A DNA stretch of 64,000 bases from Chitinophaga oryziterrae (lineage in GTDB: Bacteria > Bacteroidota > Bacteroidia > Chitinophagales > Chitinophagaceae). The notes under the pieces were generated by a model, which saw only the letters and a list, made by a program, of their open reading frames with translations, was not told the origin of the DNA and made no database searches. A program made the translations under genes and the position numbers. Below are positions 52,837-61,557 of the stretch, piece after piece (position 1 is the stretch's first letter; every line of letters begins with the position of its first letter). The stretch is taken from assembly GCF_009758125.1 (NCBI RefSeq), contig NZ_WRXO01000006.1:310001-374000 (forward strand). The letters run 5' to 3'.

Positions 52837-53171
52837 CTGTGTTTATTTTTTTTTATTGGTGTGCGTTTTTCTTCTTCTAAGAATTTCCCTAACGCATCTA
52901 ATTTGCTGGTCCAGAATTCACGGTATTGTTCTATCCAGTCAGATACTTCGTTTAGCTGTTTCAGTTGTACTTCGCAATACCTTTCCCGCCCCTGTTGTTT
53001 AATCACGATCAGGCCGCATTCTGTTAGTATTTTGATGTGTTTGGATACGGCTGGTCTGCTGATATCAAAGTGATCAGCGACAGCATTTTGTGTTAATGAC
53101 TGCCTGGATACCAAATGAATAATCTCTCTTCTGGTAGGGTCTGCTATGGCCTGAAATACATCTCTTCTCAT
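52833..53171 (-). CDS. ArsR-family transcriptional repressor
   Basis: Winged-helix regulator of 112 residues. The core is FQAIADPTRREIIHLVSRQS, then LTQNAVADHFDISRPAVSKH as the helix-turn-helix and GLIVIKQQGRERYCEVQLKQ as the wing. The metal-binding cysteines of true arsenic or zinc sensors are absent (only single Cys residues), so it belongs to the SRPBCC-partner subgroup. Two perfect copies of an 18-bp operator lie directly upstream, indicating autoregulation. The overlap of 4 nt with the SRPBCC gene supports one operon. Confidence 0.92.
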   Translation of the reverse strand: MRRDVFQAIADPTRREIIHLVSRQSLTQNAVADHFDISRPAVSKHIKILTECGLIVIKQQGRERYCEVQLKQLNEVSDWIEQYREFWTSKLDALGKFLEEEKRTPIKKNKHR

Positions 53172-53174
53172 AAT

Positions 53175-53217
53175 ATGAAACCTTTCGGTTACAAATGTAA
53201 TGAAACCTTTCGGTTAC
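53175..53217 (-). promoter_or_regulatory. Duplicated operator surrounding the ArsR promoter
   Basis: ATGAAACCTTTCGGTTAC occurs at 53175-53192 and again at 53200-53217, 25 bp apart. Each copy contains the dyad AACC-TTTC-GGTT. Between them, on the minus strand, TACATTTG (53199-53192) fits the -7 consensus, so occupied sites would cover the promoter. The ATG is 4 nt past the first copy. Confidence 0.75.
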
Positions 53218-53546
53218 GCAAATAAATATTGTATGAGGGAAATGTAACATGATAAATTAAATTTGTATGAAAGCTTTGAAATATGTTTGTAACAGATTAC
53301 ATTTGCTGCACTTAAAGTTTGTGAATGACCTTATATCAACTATTCATTTTACTCTTCCAGGGACAAAAATTCAAATCGTAAACTTTATCAGGACAACCGT
53401 TATATAGCAATTGATAAACTGTTACCTATGCGTTCATAATATCCATTATTATTCATATACCGTGCGACGTTACCTATCTGTAGTTCATTTACTGCAAACA
53501 GTTTCGTATTACGTTAGCTCAAAGTAAAATTTACCATTAAGGCAAA
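53218..53546. other. Gene-free stretch between the ArsR operator and the RHS relic
   Basis: About 330 nt, AT-rich, no ORF, no hairpin of note. It may contain the old promoter of the RHS gene. Confidence 0.35.
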
Positions 53547-56128
53547 TTGAAGACATTCATCTATATATTAATTATCTCCCTGGCAGGAGGCTTCAATACC
53601 TATGCCCAGATGCAACGCAGTAGCCTTTTACATACTAGCAGCGGAAAGGGAGATCTAATGGTATTTCCGCTCATTGAGCCACTATTATACCTATCATGGT
53701 ATTACTATGAATACTACCCTGTCTTATACCCAGTTCTATAACCGTCAGCCCGATAGCAGTTTCGTGTATTTCAATACTAAAAATATTCTCCTGAATCATG
53801 TGATGTTCCTTGGAAGATTTTCTATACAGGGAACTGCATCGGCAGCTTTGAACAGTGAATATGAGTTGTATGGGACAGATGGTAATGGATGTGGGCGGTG
53901 ATGCCGCCTGGACAGACGCAATAAAGGTGCTGTTGTCACAGGCAGATAATTTACTGAATGCCATACAAACTTATGATAATACTGCCCGCCTTAAAGGATG
54001 GGCCAACCAGATAGATACATCCCGTTCTTACGTACGCCTGAATAGCCCTGTACTTAGAAAGTATGGCGGCGGTTTACGTGTAAAACGCATCCGCTCATAT
54101 GATCACTGGAATGCGATGACCAAACAGAAAGAATCTGTTTATGGACAGGAGTATTCATATACTACTACCCGTACTGTAAACGGACAGGATGAATTGATTA
54201 GCAGTGGTGTTGCTACATATGAACCAAATATCGGTGGAGAGGAAAACCCCTGGCGTTTGCCATTGCAATACAATATACAGGTAGCCGCACTGGCCCCCAT
54301 AAGTATGGGCTATTCGGAATTGCCGCTGGGAGAAGCGTTTTATCCGTCCCCATCTGTTGGTTATAGTAAAGTAAGGGTAAGAACGATTAACAATAAAAAT
54401 GTTCGCTCAGCCAATGGTTACGAGGAAACCTGCTTTTATACAACATATGATTTCCCGACGCTGACGGATATGACTTTACTGGCAGATAGTAAAAAAAGGT
54501 ATAAACCTTTACTTGCCAATTTCCTGAGAATAAATGCTAAACACTTCCTGGCGATTAGTCAGGGCTTTAAAGTGGAACTAAATGATATGAATGGGAAAGT
54601 ACGGTCCCAGGCGCAATACCCCGAAACAGATCCGGTGAACGCGATTTCTTATACAGAGAATTTTTAAGGTTGCCTACCAACCTGGAGAGAAAGATGCATT
54701 CTACCATCGTTACAGCTATGACCGGCCTTTGATATGGGGCATGATGGTGCCACCGGAAATATGGTGGCAAAAGATGTGGTTGGATTTGCATTACATTACT
54801 ATGGTAACAGAGACTATCAATCTGTCAATAACTCAGTAGCACCATTTGCGTCTGTCCCCGGTTTAAGTTCCTTATTCAACGGTAATATATCTGCTATCAG
54901 CCAGTATCTGCCTTCTTTGGGTAATGCTTTGTTATATTCCTATAACTACGACGTTCTTAACAGGCTTAAAAAGATGCAGGTATCCAATGGTTTAAATACC
55001 ACTACGAATAACTGGACGCCAGTCGCTTTACCTGATTATAAGGAGTCTATTAGTTATGATGCAAATGGCAACATTCTCACCTACAATCGCTATGGTAATA
55101 AGGCTGCTCCAAACAAACAAATGGATAGCCTGAGTTACAGTTACAAAACAGGTACAAACAAACTTGATTTCATAAAAGATGATATTGCGGATGCTAATTA
55201 CGATAATGATATTGATAACCAGTCTGCTGCTAACTATGATTATGACGCTATCGGAAACCTTATAAAAGACAATGCTGGCAGTATTAGCAATATCAGCTGG
55301 AATGTTTACGGCAAGATTGCTGCAATCACTAAAACGGATGGTACTACTATTAGCTATACCTACGATGTGGCTGGTAACCGCGTTAGCAAAACGGTGAACG
55401 GTGTACAGACCTGGTATGTACGTGATGCAGCGGGAAGTGTGATGAGTGTTTATACTAAAGGAGATAACGCGATTAACAATGGCGCAATTTCACAAATAGA
55501 GACGCACCTATATGGGACTAACCGTTTAGGTATTAATACATTGAATACCAATGTGGATACCAGTATAATACCAGAGACAATTAATTTAGCTGGTCTTGGT
55601 TCAGGATTTAATATTAATTTTATTCGGGGTAAGAAGTTCTTTGAGTTAAGTAACCATTTAGGTAATGTACTGGCAACAGTATCAGACAGGAAGATCAGCA
55701 TTTTCACAGGAAGTGTATTCGATCATTACGAAGCTGATATTGTTTCCACTCAGGAGTATTATCCATTTGGTATGCAGATGCCGGGTAGAGGATTTAGTAG
55801 TAGTAAATACCGTTATGGGTTTAACGGGCAAGAGAAGAGTAATGAGATTGATTCACGTGGAAATCATAATACTGCTGAGTTCTGGGAGTATGATACTAGG
55901 ATTGGGAGAAGATGGAATTTAGATCCTGTATCAAGACCTGGTGTTAGTGATTATGCAGGATTAGGTAATAACCCAATTAGAAATATTGATCCGAATGGAG
56001 CCTTGTTTTTTGGTCTATTTGGTTCGACTTCGGAACAGAGACAGGGGGCGAAATCTTTTGTCAATGAGAATGGAGGCGAGATAAGGAATAAATGGTCTAG
56101 CAAAATTTTCTGTGCAGGGAGGAGCTGA
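53547..56128 (+). pseudogene. RHS-repeat polymorphic toxin gene, degenerate
   Basis: A signal peptide (KTFIYILIISLAGGFNTYAQ, TTG start) opens the region, but the frame then changes at least three times: frames at 53547, 53674, 53855-54667, a short piece at 54669 (AYQPGEKDAFYHRYSYD), and 54734-56128. The jump from YHRYSYDRPL to GHDGATGNMVAKDVVGFALHY suggests loss of the middle section. The last part is classic RHS: YDYDAIGNLIKD, ISYTYDVAGNRVSKTV, the core YYPFGMQMPGRGFSSSKYRY, FNGQEKSNEID and RRWNLDP...YAGLGNNPIRNIDPNG. RHS proteins encapsulate a C-terminal toxin. The main carrier is therefore dead. Confidence 0.85.
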
Positions 56129-56501
56129 TATAGCACGCTTATTGGAAGAAGGAGGTGCACCATGGCCAACCAACGCATTAAGAGGTCAATGGGGAGAAGG
56201 GTTGTATGCTTGGGAAACGAAAGCCGAAGCGCAAGCATACTTAGATACTTATTTGAGTAGGGGCATTAGTATGTCTATACTTGAGTTTAAAATAAGTCGT
56301 GCACAATTAAGCGCACTAAAAACACATACAATAATTGTTGGCACAGAGGAGGCTACTTTGTTTTTTGGTAAATACAGCCGTATATATGGAGAGGGAGCTG
56401 CGCATGGTTTTGATTATTTAAAGGCGCAAACAGGGAACTATGGAGTTGAACACTTTTTTAGCAAGGACGCTTTTCATTTATTTAATGCACGAAAGTTATG
56501 A
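56112..56501 (+). CDS. RHS-tip toxin-like domain, out of frame with its carrier
   Basis: 130 residues following the RHS core but in another frame. A GTG at 56112 is the only upstream start in this frame, and the frame is already open from 56085 (INGLAKFSVQGGADIARLLE), which suggests it was once fused to the RHS protein. The segment RGQWGEGLYAWETKAEAQAY is reminiscent of ADP-ribosyltransferase-type toxins (G-x-GLY plus a helix with EA), but this is a weak likeness. The end (HGFDYLKAQTGNYGVEHFFS) has conserved-looking aromatics. It overlaps the next gene by 4 nt. Functional state uncertain. Confidence 0.55.
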   Translation: MQGGADIARLLEEGGAPWPTNALRGQWGEGLYAWETKAEAQAYLDTYLSRGISMSILEFKISRAQLSALKTHTIIVGTEEATLFFGKYSRIYGEGAAHGFDYLKAQTGNYGVEHFFSKDAFHLFNARKL

Positions 56502-56896
56502 TTTATAAGTATGCTATTTTAAGAGGTATTTTTGGCGTTGCTATTTTTATCGATGTTGAAGAAATTATAAACCCTGAAATAATAGAAGGGGATCTTCAAA
56601 TAATAGAAGGTATTTATTTAAGAATAAACGGTTCTCTGCCTTTTTTGTCTCAACGAGATATTGAGAAATATATAAAGAGGTCAATTTTGGAGTTGTCAGA
56701 AGTTATTAATCAAAGGTTACATGGTTCTCCGGTTTGTTTTTATATAAAGTCAGTCGAGACTAATCCAGTTCATTTTCAGGAAGAAGGTTTATATTGTGCA
56801 ATGAGAGGATGGTTAGCCCAAAACTATGATCTGAAATTAGAACCTGTAGGGGTTGAATATAGTAAAGAGGAAAAACGATTTATATTCGATATTTAA
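56498..56896 (+). CDS. Probable immunity protein for the RHS-tip toxin
   Basis: 132-residue acidic, soluble protein (ILRGIFGVAIFIDVEEIINP, YLRINGSLPFLSQRDIEKYI, ILELSEVINQRLHGSPVCFY, KLEPVGVEYSKEEKRFIFDI). Its ATG overlaps the stop of the toxin-like frame as ATGA, the arrangement expected of toxin-immunity pairs. The region is more AT-rich than its surroundings, another mark of toxin cassettes. No family is recognised; the immunity role rests on position, size and charge. Confidence 0.6.
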   Translation: MIYKYAILRGIFGVAIFIDVEEIINPEIIEGDLQIIEGIYLRINGSLPFLSQRDIEKYIKRSILELSEVINQRLHGSPVCFYIKSVETNPVHFQEEGLYCAMRGWLAQNYDLKLEPVGVEYSKEEKRFIFDI

Positions 56897-57319
56897 TAAC
56901 GGTATTATCTGGTAAAAAATATTCCAATAGAGCTGTAGCCATTATCGGATAATGGTTGCAGCTGATTTTGAGAAGATTTAAATTCCCCTCTATATCCGAA
57001 CCCAATACAGGGGTACAGGGTTATGCGTTTTACGTCATGTAATATATGCGTCCTTTATAAAATTCAATAGCTCGTTGTAGCTCGTTGGATATTCATGGTA
57101 ATATATGTCTCCAGAAAGTCAAAGAGAGCGCGCATTTGAGGTATAACGATCTCTTATCATTGTATTCTTACTAATCACCGGCTTCTCTTTTGACAACCGT
57201 TGCACCATAATGAGATTTGATATCATGAAGATGAGTGTTTCTGTGATTGAGCCAATCATCAAATAGGGTCCACGCTTTTTACTGGACACATGGACGTACA
57301 AAGGAACGAATACAATAAA
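56897..57319. other. Gene-free part of the toxin island
   Basis: 423 nt. A short direct repeat TAGCTCGTTG-TAGCTCGTTG lies near 57069. A 60-codon minus-strand frame at 57119-57301 has no support. It may contain remains of a further cassette, but nothing can be named. Confidence 0.35.
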
Positions 57320-57625
57320 ATGATAGATATAGAAGAATTTACTTTGTTCTTAAATAACACATTTGGGGAATCTATTATATATTTTTACTGATTTAAATCA
57401 GAATTATTTTTCGTTGAGATAGACTGTTTAAAAGATCCTAATAAGAAGCTCTCAGTTGAGGTAGCTCCGGATGCAGTTAAATTGTCATCTGTAAATAAAG
57501 CTCCTTCTATAGATTTTTCATTACGTGATCATTCTTTTACTTCTTTTACGGAAGCAAAGAGCTATTTGTTGAAAATTCATAAAACAAGGATATACATTGC
57601 TTTTAGTAATTATACGCCAGAGTAA
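57320..57625 (+). pseudogene. Second immunity-like gene with internal TGA
   Basis: ATG at 57320 opens MIDIEEFTLFLNNTFGESII, reaches TGA at 57389-57391 and continues in the same frame to TAA at 57623-57625 (ELFFVEIDCLKDPNKKLSVE, APSIDFSLRDHSFTSFTEAK, IHKTRIYIAFSNYTPE). The 101-codon frame has protein-like composition throughout, so one base change has probably killed it. Its size and place behind an RHS cassette suggest an orphan immunity gene. No family recognised. Confidence 0.5.
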
Positions 57626-57853
57626 TGGAATCTGGGCGAAATGACAACAAATGGCATGTTCGATGGGCTTACAGCCTCATGAAAAATAGTTTAGCAGATT
57701 AAGGTTGGCATAAACAGGAATCAGGTTGAAAAATTGGGAGGCTATAAACAATCCTTCCATTTGTCAGAAAACCAGATTTTCAGTAACTTAATAGAACACT
57801 GAAACGAATTTTTTATACCATCTCAAAATAGCCTTATCCCCATTTCGGGAAGA

Positions 57854-58678
57854 ATGGGGAATCATATATACTACTACCGGAAAGATAGAAAAAACCGGAA
57901 ACATTACTTTATCCGCCAGGCTCCCGGAATAGTGAAGCAAACACCTGCCACGAAAAGAGCCGCTGCCGATTTTGGTGCTGCCAGCAAGAGCAGTAGCCTG
58001 CTTCGCAAGGCCCTTCATCAATACACCCGGTTTTGTTATGATAACTCGCTGCATTTCCGTCTGAATACGAAGATGGGAGAGATCTTACGGGCCGATGTCA
58101 ATCACCCATCCGGACAACGGACCCTGATAGCTGCCAATATACAATTCCTGCGGTATTTCCAGTTCAACAGCACGGCCAGTATTCAGCAGCTTTTAAAAAG
58201 CAAGCCTGCTATTGAAAAAAGTGATACAGGTGATATCAGTATCTCATTCCCTGGCACTTTTAACCACAGCAGCCATGCCTTACGTAATACCACTCATATA
58301 GCCATAAAGGCTATAGGCTTATCGGTTAATTTCGCACGGGGAACTACCCGGCAACAGGAAAGTAATACCGCTGTAATCAAACGCGGGGAAAAACATACCC
58401 CAGTTACGTTGACGATGAATATGAACAGCAAAGACATTACACTGATCCTGCTGGAAGTACAATCCTTTTATGAGGTGAATGGACAGCTGCATCTATCTCA
58501 AAACAGGCAAGGACATGCCCTGGATGTAATGGCGGTATTCCCACCGGTAGAAAAACCTGTAGAGCTGAAAAGAAAGTATCGGAATAAAGCACCCCGGTTG
58601 TGGGTACCATCTGCCACTCCGGTAGGAGGTACTTTGATGATAATACCTGTTAACGCTAATTCCCTACCGGAGGGATAG
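57854..58678 (+). CDS. Unknown soluble protein in the toxin island
   Basis: 274 residues, basic N-terminus (MGNHIYYYRKDRKNRKHYFI), no signal peptide or membrane segment. Blocks such as ALHQYTRFCYDNSLHFRLNT, NIQFLRYFQFNSTASIQQLL and DITLILLEVQSFYEVNGQLH look globular. A palindrome ATTCCCC...GGGGAAT spans the start region. I do not recognise a family; its place between toxin-island genes may or may not be meaningful. Length and codon pattern make it a real gene. Confidence 0.65.
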   Translation: MGNHIYYYRKDRKNRKHYFIRQAPGIVKQTPATKRAAADFGAASKSSSLLRKALHQYTRFCYDNSLHFRLNTKMGEILRADVNHPSGQRTLIAANIQFLRYFQFNSTASIQQLLKSKPAIEKSDTGDISISFPGTFNHSSHALRNTTHIAIKAIGLSVNFARGTTRQQESNTAVIKRGEKHTPVTLTMNMNSKDITLILLEVQSFYEVNGQLHLSQNRQGHALDVMAVFPPVEKPVELKRKYRNKAPRLWVPSATPVGGTLMIIPVNANSLPEG

Positions 58679-58974
58679 CATTGCTCCGTTATCCTACATA
58701 AAAATATTGATTTGTATGTCTTGGAAGCCTGCTTCTGATAGCTTTGCTATGCCCGTTAACAACTTTTTCCACTTGAAACAGGAGCAAATAGTGTAAATGG
58801 ACAATGATTTTGCCTTTATACTCCTGGAATGGTTCCCTCAGGGCAGCTTATTCTCCTCAATTCCTCTTTTTCTCCCCAACTCCGGTACAGGTCCAACCTA
58901 ACCTTATGTCTCCTTCTACTATAATAGTAGGTTACTATAGCTTTAACCCGAATGTACATGCCATCAGCTTCTGG

Positions 58975-60165
58975 TTAATCATCGCCCGAATATACCTTAG
59001 GTGTATGCAGAAAAGCCGCTCTGTTCTGCCTGATATGAAGGATGGCCCGAAGCATAGAGACCGCCAGTATCGGTACAGTGAAAAAGGCATAAAGCGTTGA
59101 TTTGTTATAGAAAGAGGGTGGGATAGCCAACAACAAAGTAGCTGCATACAGCCCCATTACACTTAGCCAGTAGTTATATCCGGGGTAAATGAAATCAACA
59201 TCCAGCCAGGCATCTGCAAGCATGAGAAGGGATAGAACGAAGAAGATGGTCATTAATAACAACCGGGGTAAGAGCAGGCATTGAAACACTTTATGAAGGT
59301 ACATGCGCTGCCCGGATAACCGAAGCATGTCTTTCCGCAGGAAACTTTTCAAATGGGCTACCTGGGTAGCTATCCATCGGGTACGCTGCTTCTCGAATAC
59401 CTGCGGGCTTTGTACTTTTTCATCATAAATGTAAGCATCTTCGATGTATTCAACTACAATGTTTCTTTTTACCAGTTGTACATCTACTTCTTTATCCTCG
59501 CCGGTATTATTTTGAATAATGGGTAAGGCAAAGATCGTTTGGATGGTATCGAATTCAAATGCCATACCGGAGCCTATCAGGGCAGAAGAAAGCCCAAGCA
59601 CTCGTTGTCCTTTTCTAAAAATAGTGTTATTCATCTCTTCACTTAATGAATCAAGAATAGCTACAGGGATGTTTCTATTCTTCGCAGTTCTATGACATTG
59701 CACTGCTTTCCAGCCACTGTGAAAAGCATGGTTGATCTTTTCTAGACAGTCCGAAGACATGAGATTATCTGCATCGAGGATCAGAGCAATATCATGTGAT
59801 GCAAGTTTACTCAAAGCCGTATTCAATGATTTAGCCTTCATACTTTTATCAAAATGCACTTCAATAACATTAACCGGTATGGCTTTTAGCCGGTTAACTG
59901 TTTCTGGTAATAATGAATCTGCAATGACGGTTACATTGTATCTGTCTGAAGGATAAGATTGTTTCAGTGCATGCGAAGCAGTATGAACGATGATAGAATC
60001 TTCTTTGTAAGAGGGAATTAAAACCGCAATACGTAACTTTTCAGGATGAGAGGTATACTTGTTTAAAGTACCCCATCTTCCGGCTACAGCCAGCATGAAA
60101 AGATAGCTGACGCTTGCCAGCAGGTAAATGAAGAGGGCGATGAATAAAAGATGAAACGTCATCAT
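58975..60165 (-). CDS. Membrane-bound family 2 glycosyltransferase
   Basis: Processive-type GT2 enzyme (hyaluronan/cellulose synthase-like). An N-terminal helix (FHLLFIALFIYLLASVSYLF) precedes the catalytic domain, with LRIAVLIPSYKEDSIIVHTA, the metal-binding DxD in ALILDADNLMS, GEDKEVDVQLVKRN as the acceptor-side acid, and the QxxRW motif in EKQRTRWIATQ. Three or four C-terminal helices follow. The start at 60165 (MMTFHLLFI) is preferred because it begins right before the first helix; the frame is open from 60210. It would build an extracellular or periplasmic polysaccharide; no partner genes are adjacent. Confidence 0.88.
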   Translation of the reverse strand: MMTFHLLFIALFIYLLASVSYLFMLAVAGRWGTLNKYTSHPEKLRIAVLIPSYKEDSIIVHTASHALKQSYPSDRYNVTVIADSLLPETVNRLKAIPVNVIEVHFDKSMKAKSLNTALSKLASHDIALILDADNLMSSDCLEKINHAFHSGWKAVQCHRTAKNRNIPVAILDSLSEEMNNTIFRKGQRVLGLSSALIGSGMAFEFDTIQTIFALPIIQNNTGEDKEVDVQLVKRNIVVEYIEDAYIYDEKVQSPQVFEKQRTRWIATQVAHLKSFLRKDMLRLSGQRMYLHKVFQCLLLPRLLLMTIFFVLSLLMLADAWLDVDFIYPGYNYWLSVMGLYAATLLLAIPPSFYNKSTLYAFFTVPILAVSMLRAILHIRQNRAAFLHTPKVYSGDD

Positions 60166-60446
60166 GGTGATTGAATTGGGACTAAACAGGATCAGAAATG
60201 GGCATAACAATAACAGGCTACAGTGTTCGCATGTAGATACAGTAATAAGGTGATAAATGTAAATTGGTTTTTCCTGATAGGGATGGTAGGAATTATTACG
60301 TAAATGTTGAGACTTAAATAGATTATTACGGGTTAAATGCTAACCCTAAAATACAATAAAAATAAGACTCTGAAATTTTATTTATAGTCCGGTTTAGCTA
60401 TCCAAAAATTCAATTCTCCCGGAAAATATTTATTTTCACGCTGGCA

Positions 60447-60470
60447 CCGGGGCAAATCCCCGTAACTTTA
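60447..60470 (+). promoter_or_regulatory. Small GC-rich hairpin before the SUFU gene
   Basis: CGGGG-CAAAT-CCCCG ends about 15 nt before the ATG at 60476 and could act on translation or transcription; TAACTTTA next to it is one base from TAnnTTTG. Confidence 0.35.
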
Positions 60471-60475
60471 AAATA

Positions 60476-61129
60476 ATGACAAAGGAAGAATACAAGGCGG
60501 CTTTTGACGAAGAAGATGCAGTAGGATGGCTTTCTATAGATAAGAAACTGGAGGAAATCTATGGAGATACAGAGCCAAGGCATTACGCTCCCCCTCTCCA
60601 TTACGCAGCAGGAGGGGAGGACCCTATTGACGGCTCCAGTATCTATGACAGCGAAAAACAGTCGTTTCACAGGCATATTATCAGTTATGGTATGTCCGAA
60701 TTATATTATGACCTGGAGAAGATAGAGGAGCCTTTCAGTAAATGGGGTTTTGAGTTCACTTTTAGGATCAGGCCTTTTGAGGGGGATAAAGAAGATCCTT
60801 TATGGGTGATACAGATGATGAATAACCTGGCTAAATATGTCTATAGCAGCGGTAAATGGTTCGAACCTTATCATTTTATCCCTGCTAATGGTCCCATAAG
60901 ACTGGATACGGACACAGACATCGTAGGACTTGCATTCGTCCTTGATCCCGAACTGGGCGTAATCCAGACGCCAAATGGAGAAGTATCTTTCCTGCAAATG
61001 GTAGGATTAACATCCAAAGAAACAGAAAGATTGTTAGCGAGCCCTAAAATAGCAGATGTGGAGAGGCTGATCAATGAGATGAGAGAGACAAATCCACTGC
61101 TGATTACAGACCTTACAAGAAAGAGTTAA
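60476..61129 (+). CDS. Suppressor-of-fused (SUFU) domain protein, likely immunity protein
   Basis: 217 residues with the SUFU pattern: YGDTEPRHYAPPLHYAAGGE, DGSSIYDSEKQSFHRHIISY, GMSELYYDLEKIEEPFSKWG, FEFTFRIRPFEGDKEDPLWV, MMNNLAKYVYSSGKWFEPYH, and VGLAFVLDPELGVIQTPNGE. Bacterial SUFU proteins are a recognised immunity family in polymorphic toxin systems. Its place 4 kb from a broken RHS toxin fits that role, although its cognate toxin is not visible. A hairpin (61135-61161) follows the stop. Confidence 0.88.
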   Translation: MTKEEYKAAFDEEDAVGWLSIDKKLEEIYGDTEPRHYAPPLHYAAGGEDPIDGSSIYDSEKQSFHRHIISYGMSELYYDLEKIEEPFSKWGFEFTFRIRPFEGDKEDPLWVIQMMNNLAKYVYSSGKWFEPYHFIPANGPIRLDTDTDIVGLAFVLDPELGVIQTPNGEVSFLQMVGLTSKETERLLASPKIADVERLINEMRETNPLLITDLTRKS

Positions 61130-61134
61130 AATAG

Positions 61135-61161
61135 GAAGCCGGATGTACAACATCCGGCTTC
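61135..61161 (+). terminator. Hairpin after the SUFU gene
   Basis: GAAGCCGGATGT-ACA-ACATCCGGCTTC, a perfect 12-bp stem 5 nt past the stop. No T run follows, so termination is probable but not certain. Confidence 0.6.
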
Positions 61162-61183
61162 ACAATGATTATATAATCTTCGC

Positions 61184-61332
61184 GTCAGATGTTATTGATC
61201 AATAAATACACCTTATCTGACGTGAATATTAGGTGAAGTTAAATTGAAATACAAATCCTGAACCCATATTCCAAAACTAAATCAGAGAACTAAACAGTCA
61301 GATGTAGTGTATTTATGATCAATAACATCTGA
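61184..61332. repeat. 149-bp MITE-like element with long inverted ends
   Basis: The left arm (61184-61222) contains GTCAGATGTTATTGATCA and TAAATACACC; the right arm (61297-61332) carries the reverse complement of these blocks, with one base missing and a few differences. Each arm is also partly self-complementary (GTCAGAT...ATCTGAC). The core has no ORF. Target-site duplications were not obvious. Confidence 0.6.
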
Positions 61333-61398
61333 GTCATTGTACCTTAATTACCAATTGAAAAATTTACAATAAGTTTTAACTCTCAAAATTTAACTACC

Positions 61399-61497
61399 AT
61401 GAATCAAAACGAAGATCTAATGACAATGCTGCAAATTATGACCAGCGCAGATCCTGCACCTATCCTGATCGGCGGCATTTTAATCGGAGCGAACTAA
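61399..61497 (+). CDS. 32-residue hydrophobic-tailed peptide
   Basis: ATG at 61399 opens MNQNEDLMTMLQIMTSAD and continues with PAPILIGGILIGAN to TAA at 61495-61497. The first half is polar, the second half strongly hydrophobic with a GG pair. An AT-rich leader typical of Bacteroidota genes precedes it, and a terminator follows 23 nt later, so the unit is transcriptionally self-contained. It could be a membrane-active peptide, a type I toxin or a peptide precursor; no Cys and few Ser/Thr argue against a lanthipeptide. No processing gene is adjacent. Confidence 0.5.
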   Translation: MNQNEDLMTMLQIMTSADPAPILIGGILIGAN

Positions 61498-61520
61498 GTT
61501 CACCGGTTATAATTGTTAAA

Positions 61521-61557
61521 AGGGCACCTCAAAATTGAGGCGCCCTCTTCATTTTAT
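61521..61557. terminator. Bidirectional intrinsic terminator
   Basis: Stem AGGGC-CCTC/GAGG-GCCCT with one bulge on each side and an AT loop; T-rich stretches lie on both sides. It separates the peptide gene and the convergent SusD gene. Confidence 0.75.

Noticed and set aside
52408..53171. Toxin-antitoxin reading of the ArsR/SRPBCC pair
   Set aside because: The 4-nt overlap is suggestive, but SRPBCC proteins next to ArsR regulators are ordinary ligand-binding proteins and no toxin motif is seen.
57119..57301. 60-codon minus-strand frame in the toxin island
   Set aside because: No recognisable motif and no upstream signal; kept only as a note.
58804..59100. 98-codon plus-strand frame
   Set aside because: Largely antisense to the C-terminal helices of the glycosyltransferase gene.
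61399..61497. Lanthipeptide or double-glycine bacteriocin precursor
   Set aside because: There are no cysteines, no Ser/Thr-rich core and no maturation or export genes nearby, and the GG pair lies inside the hydrophobic tail.
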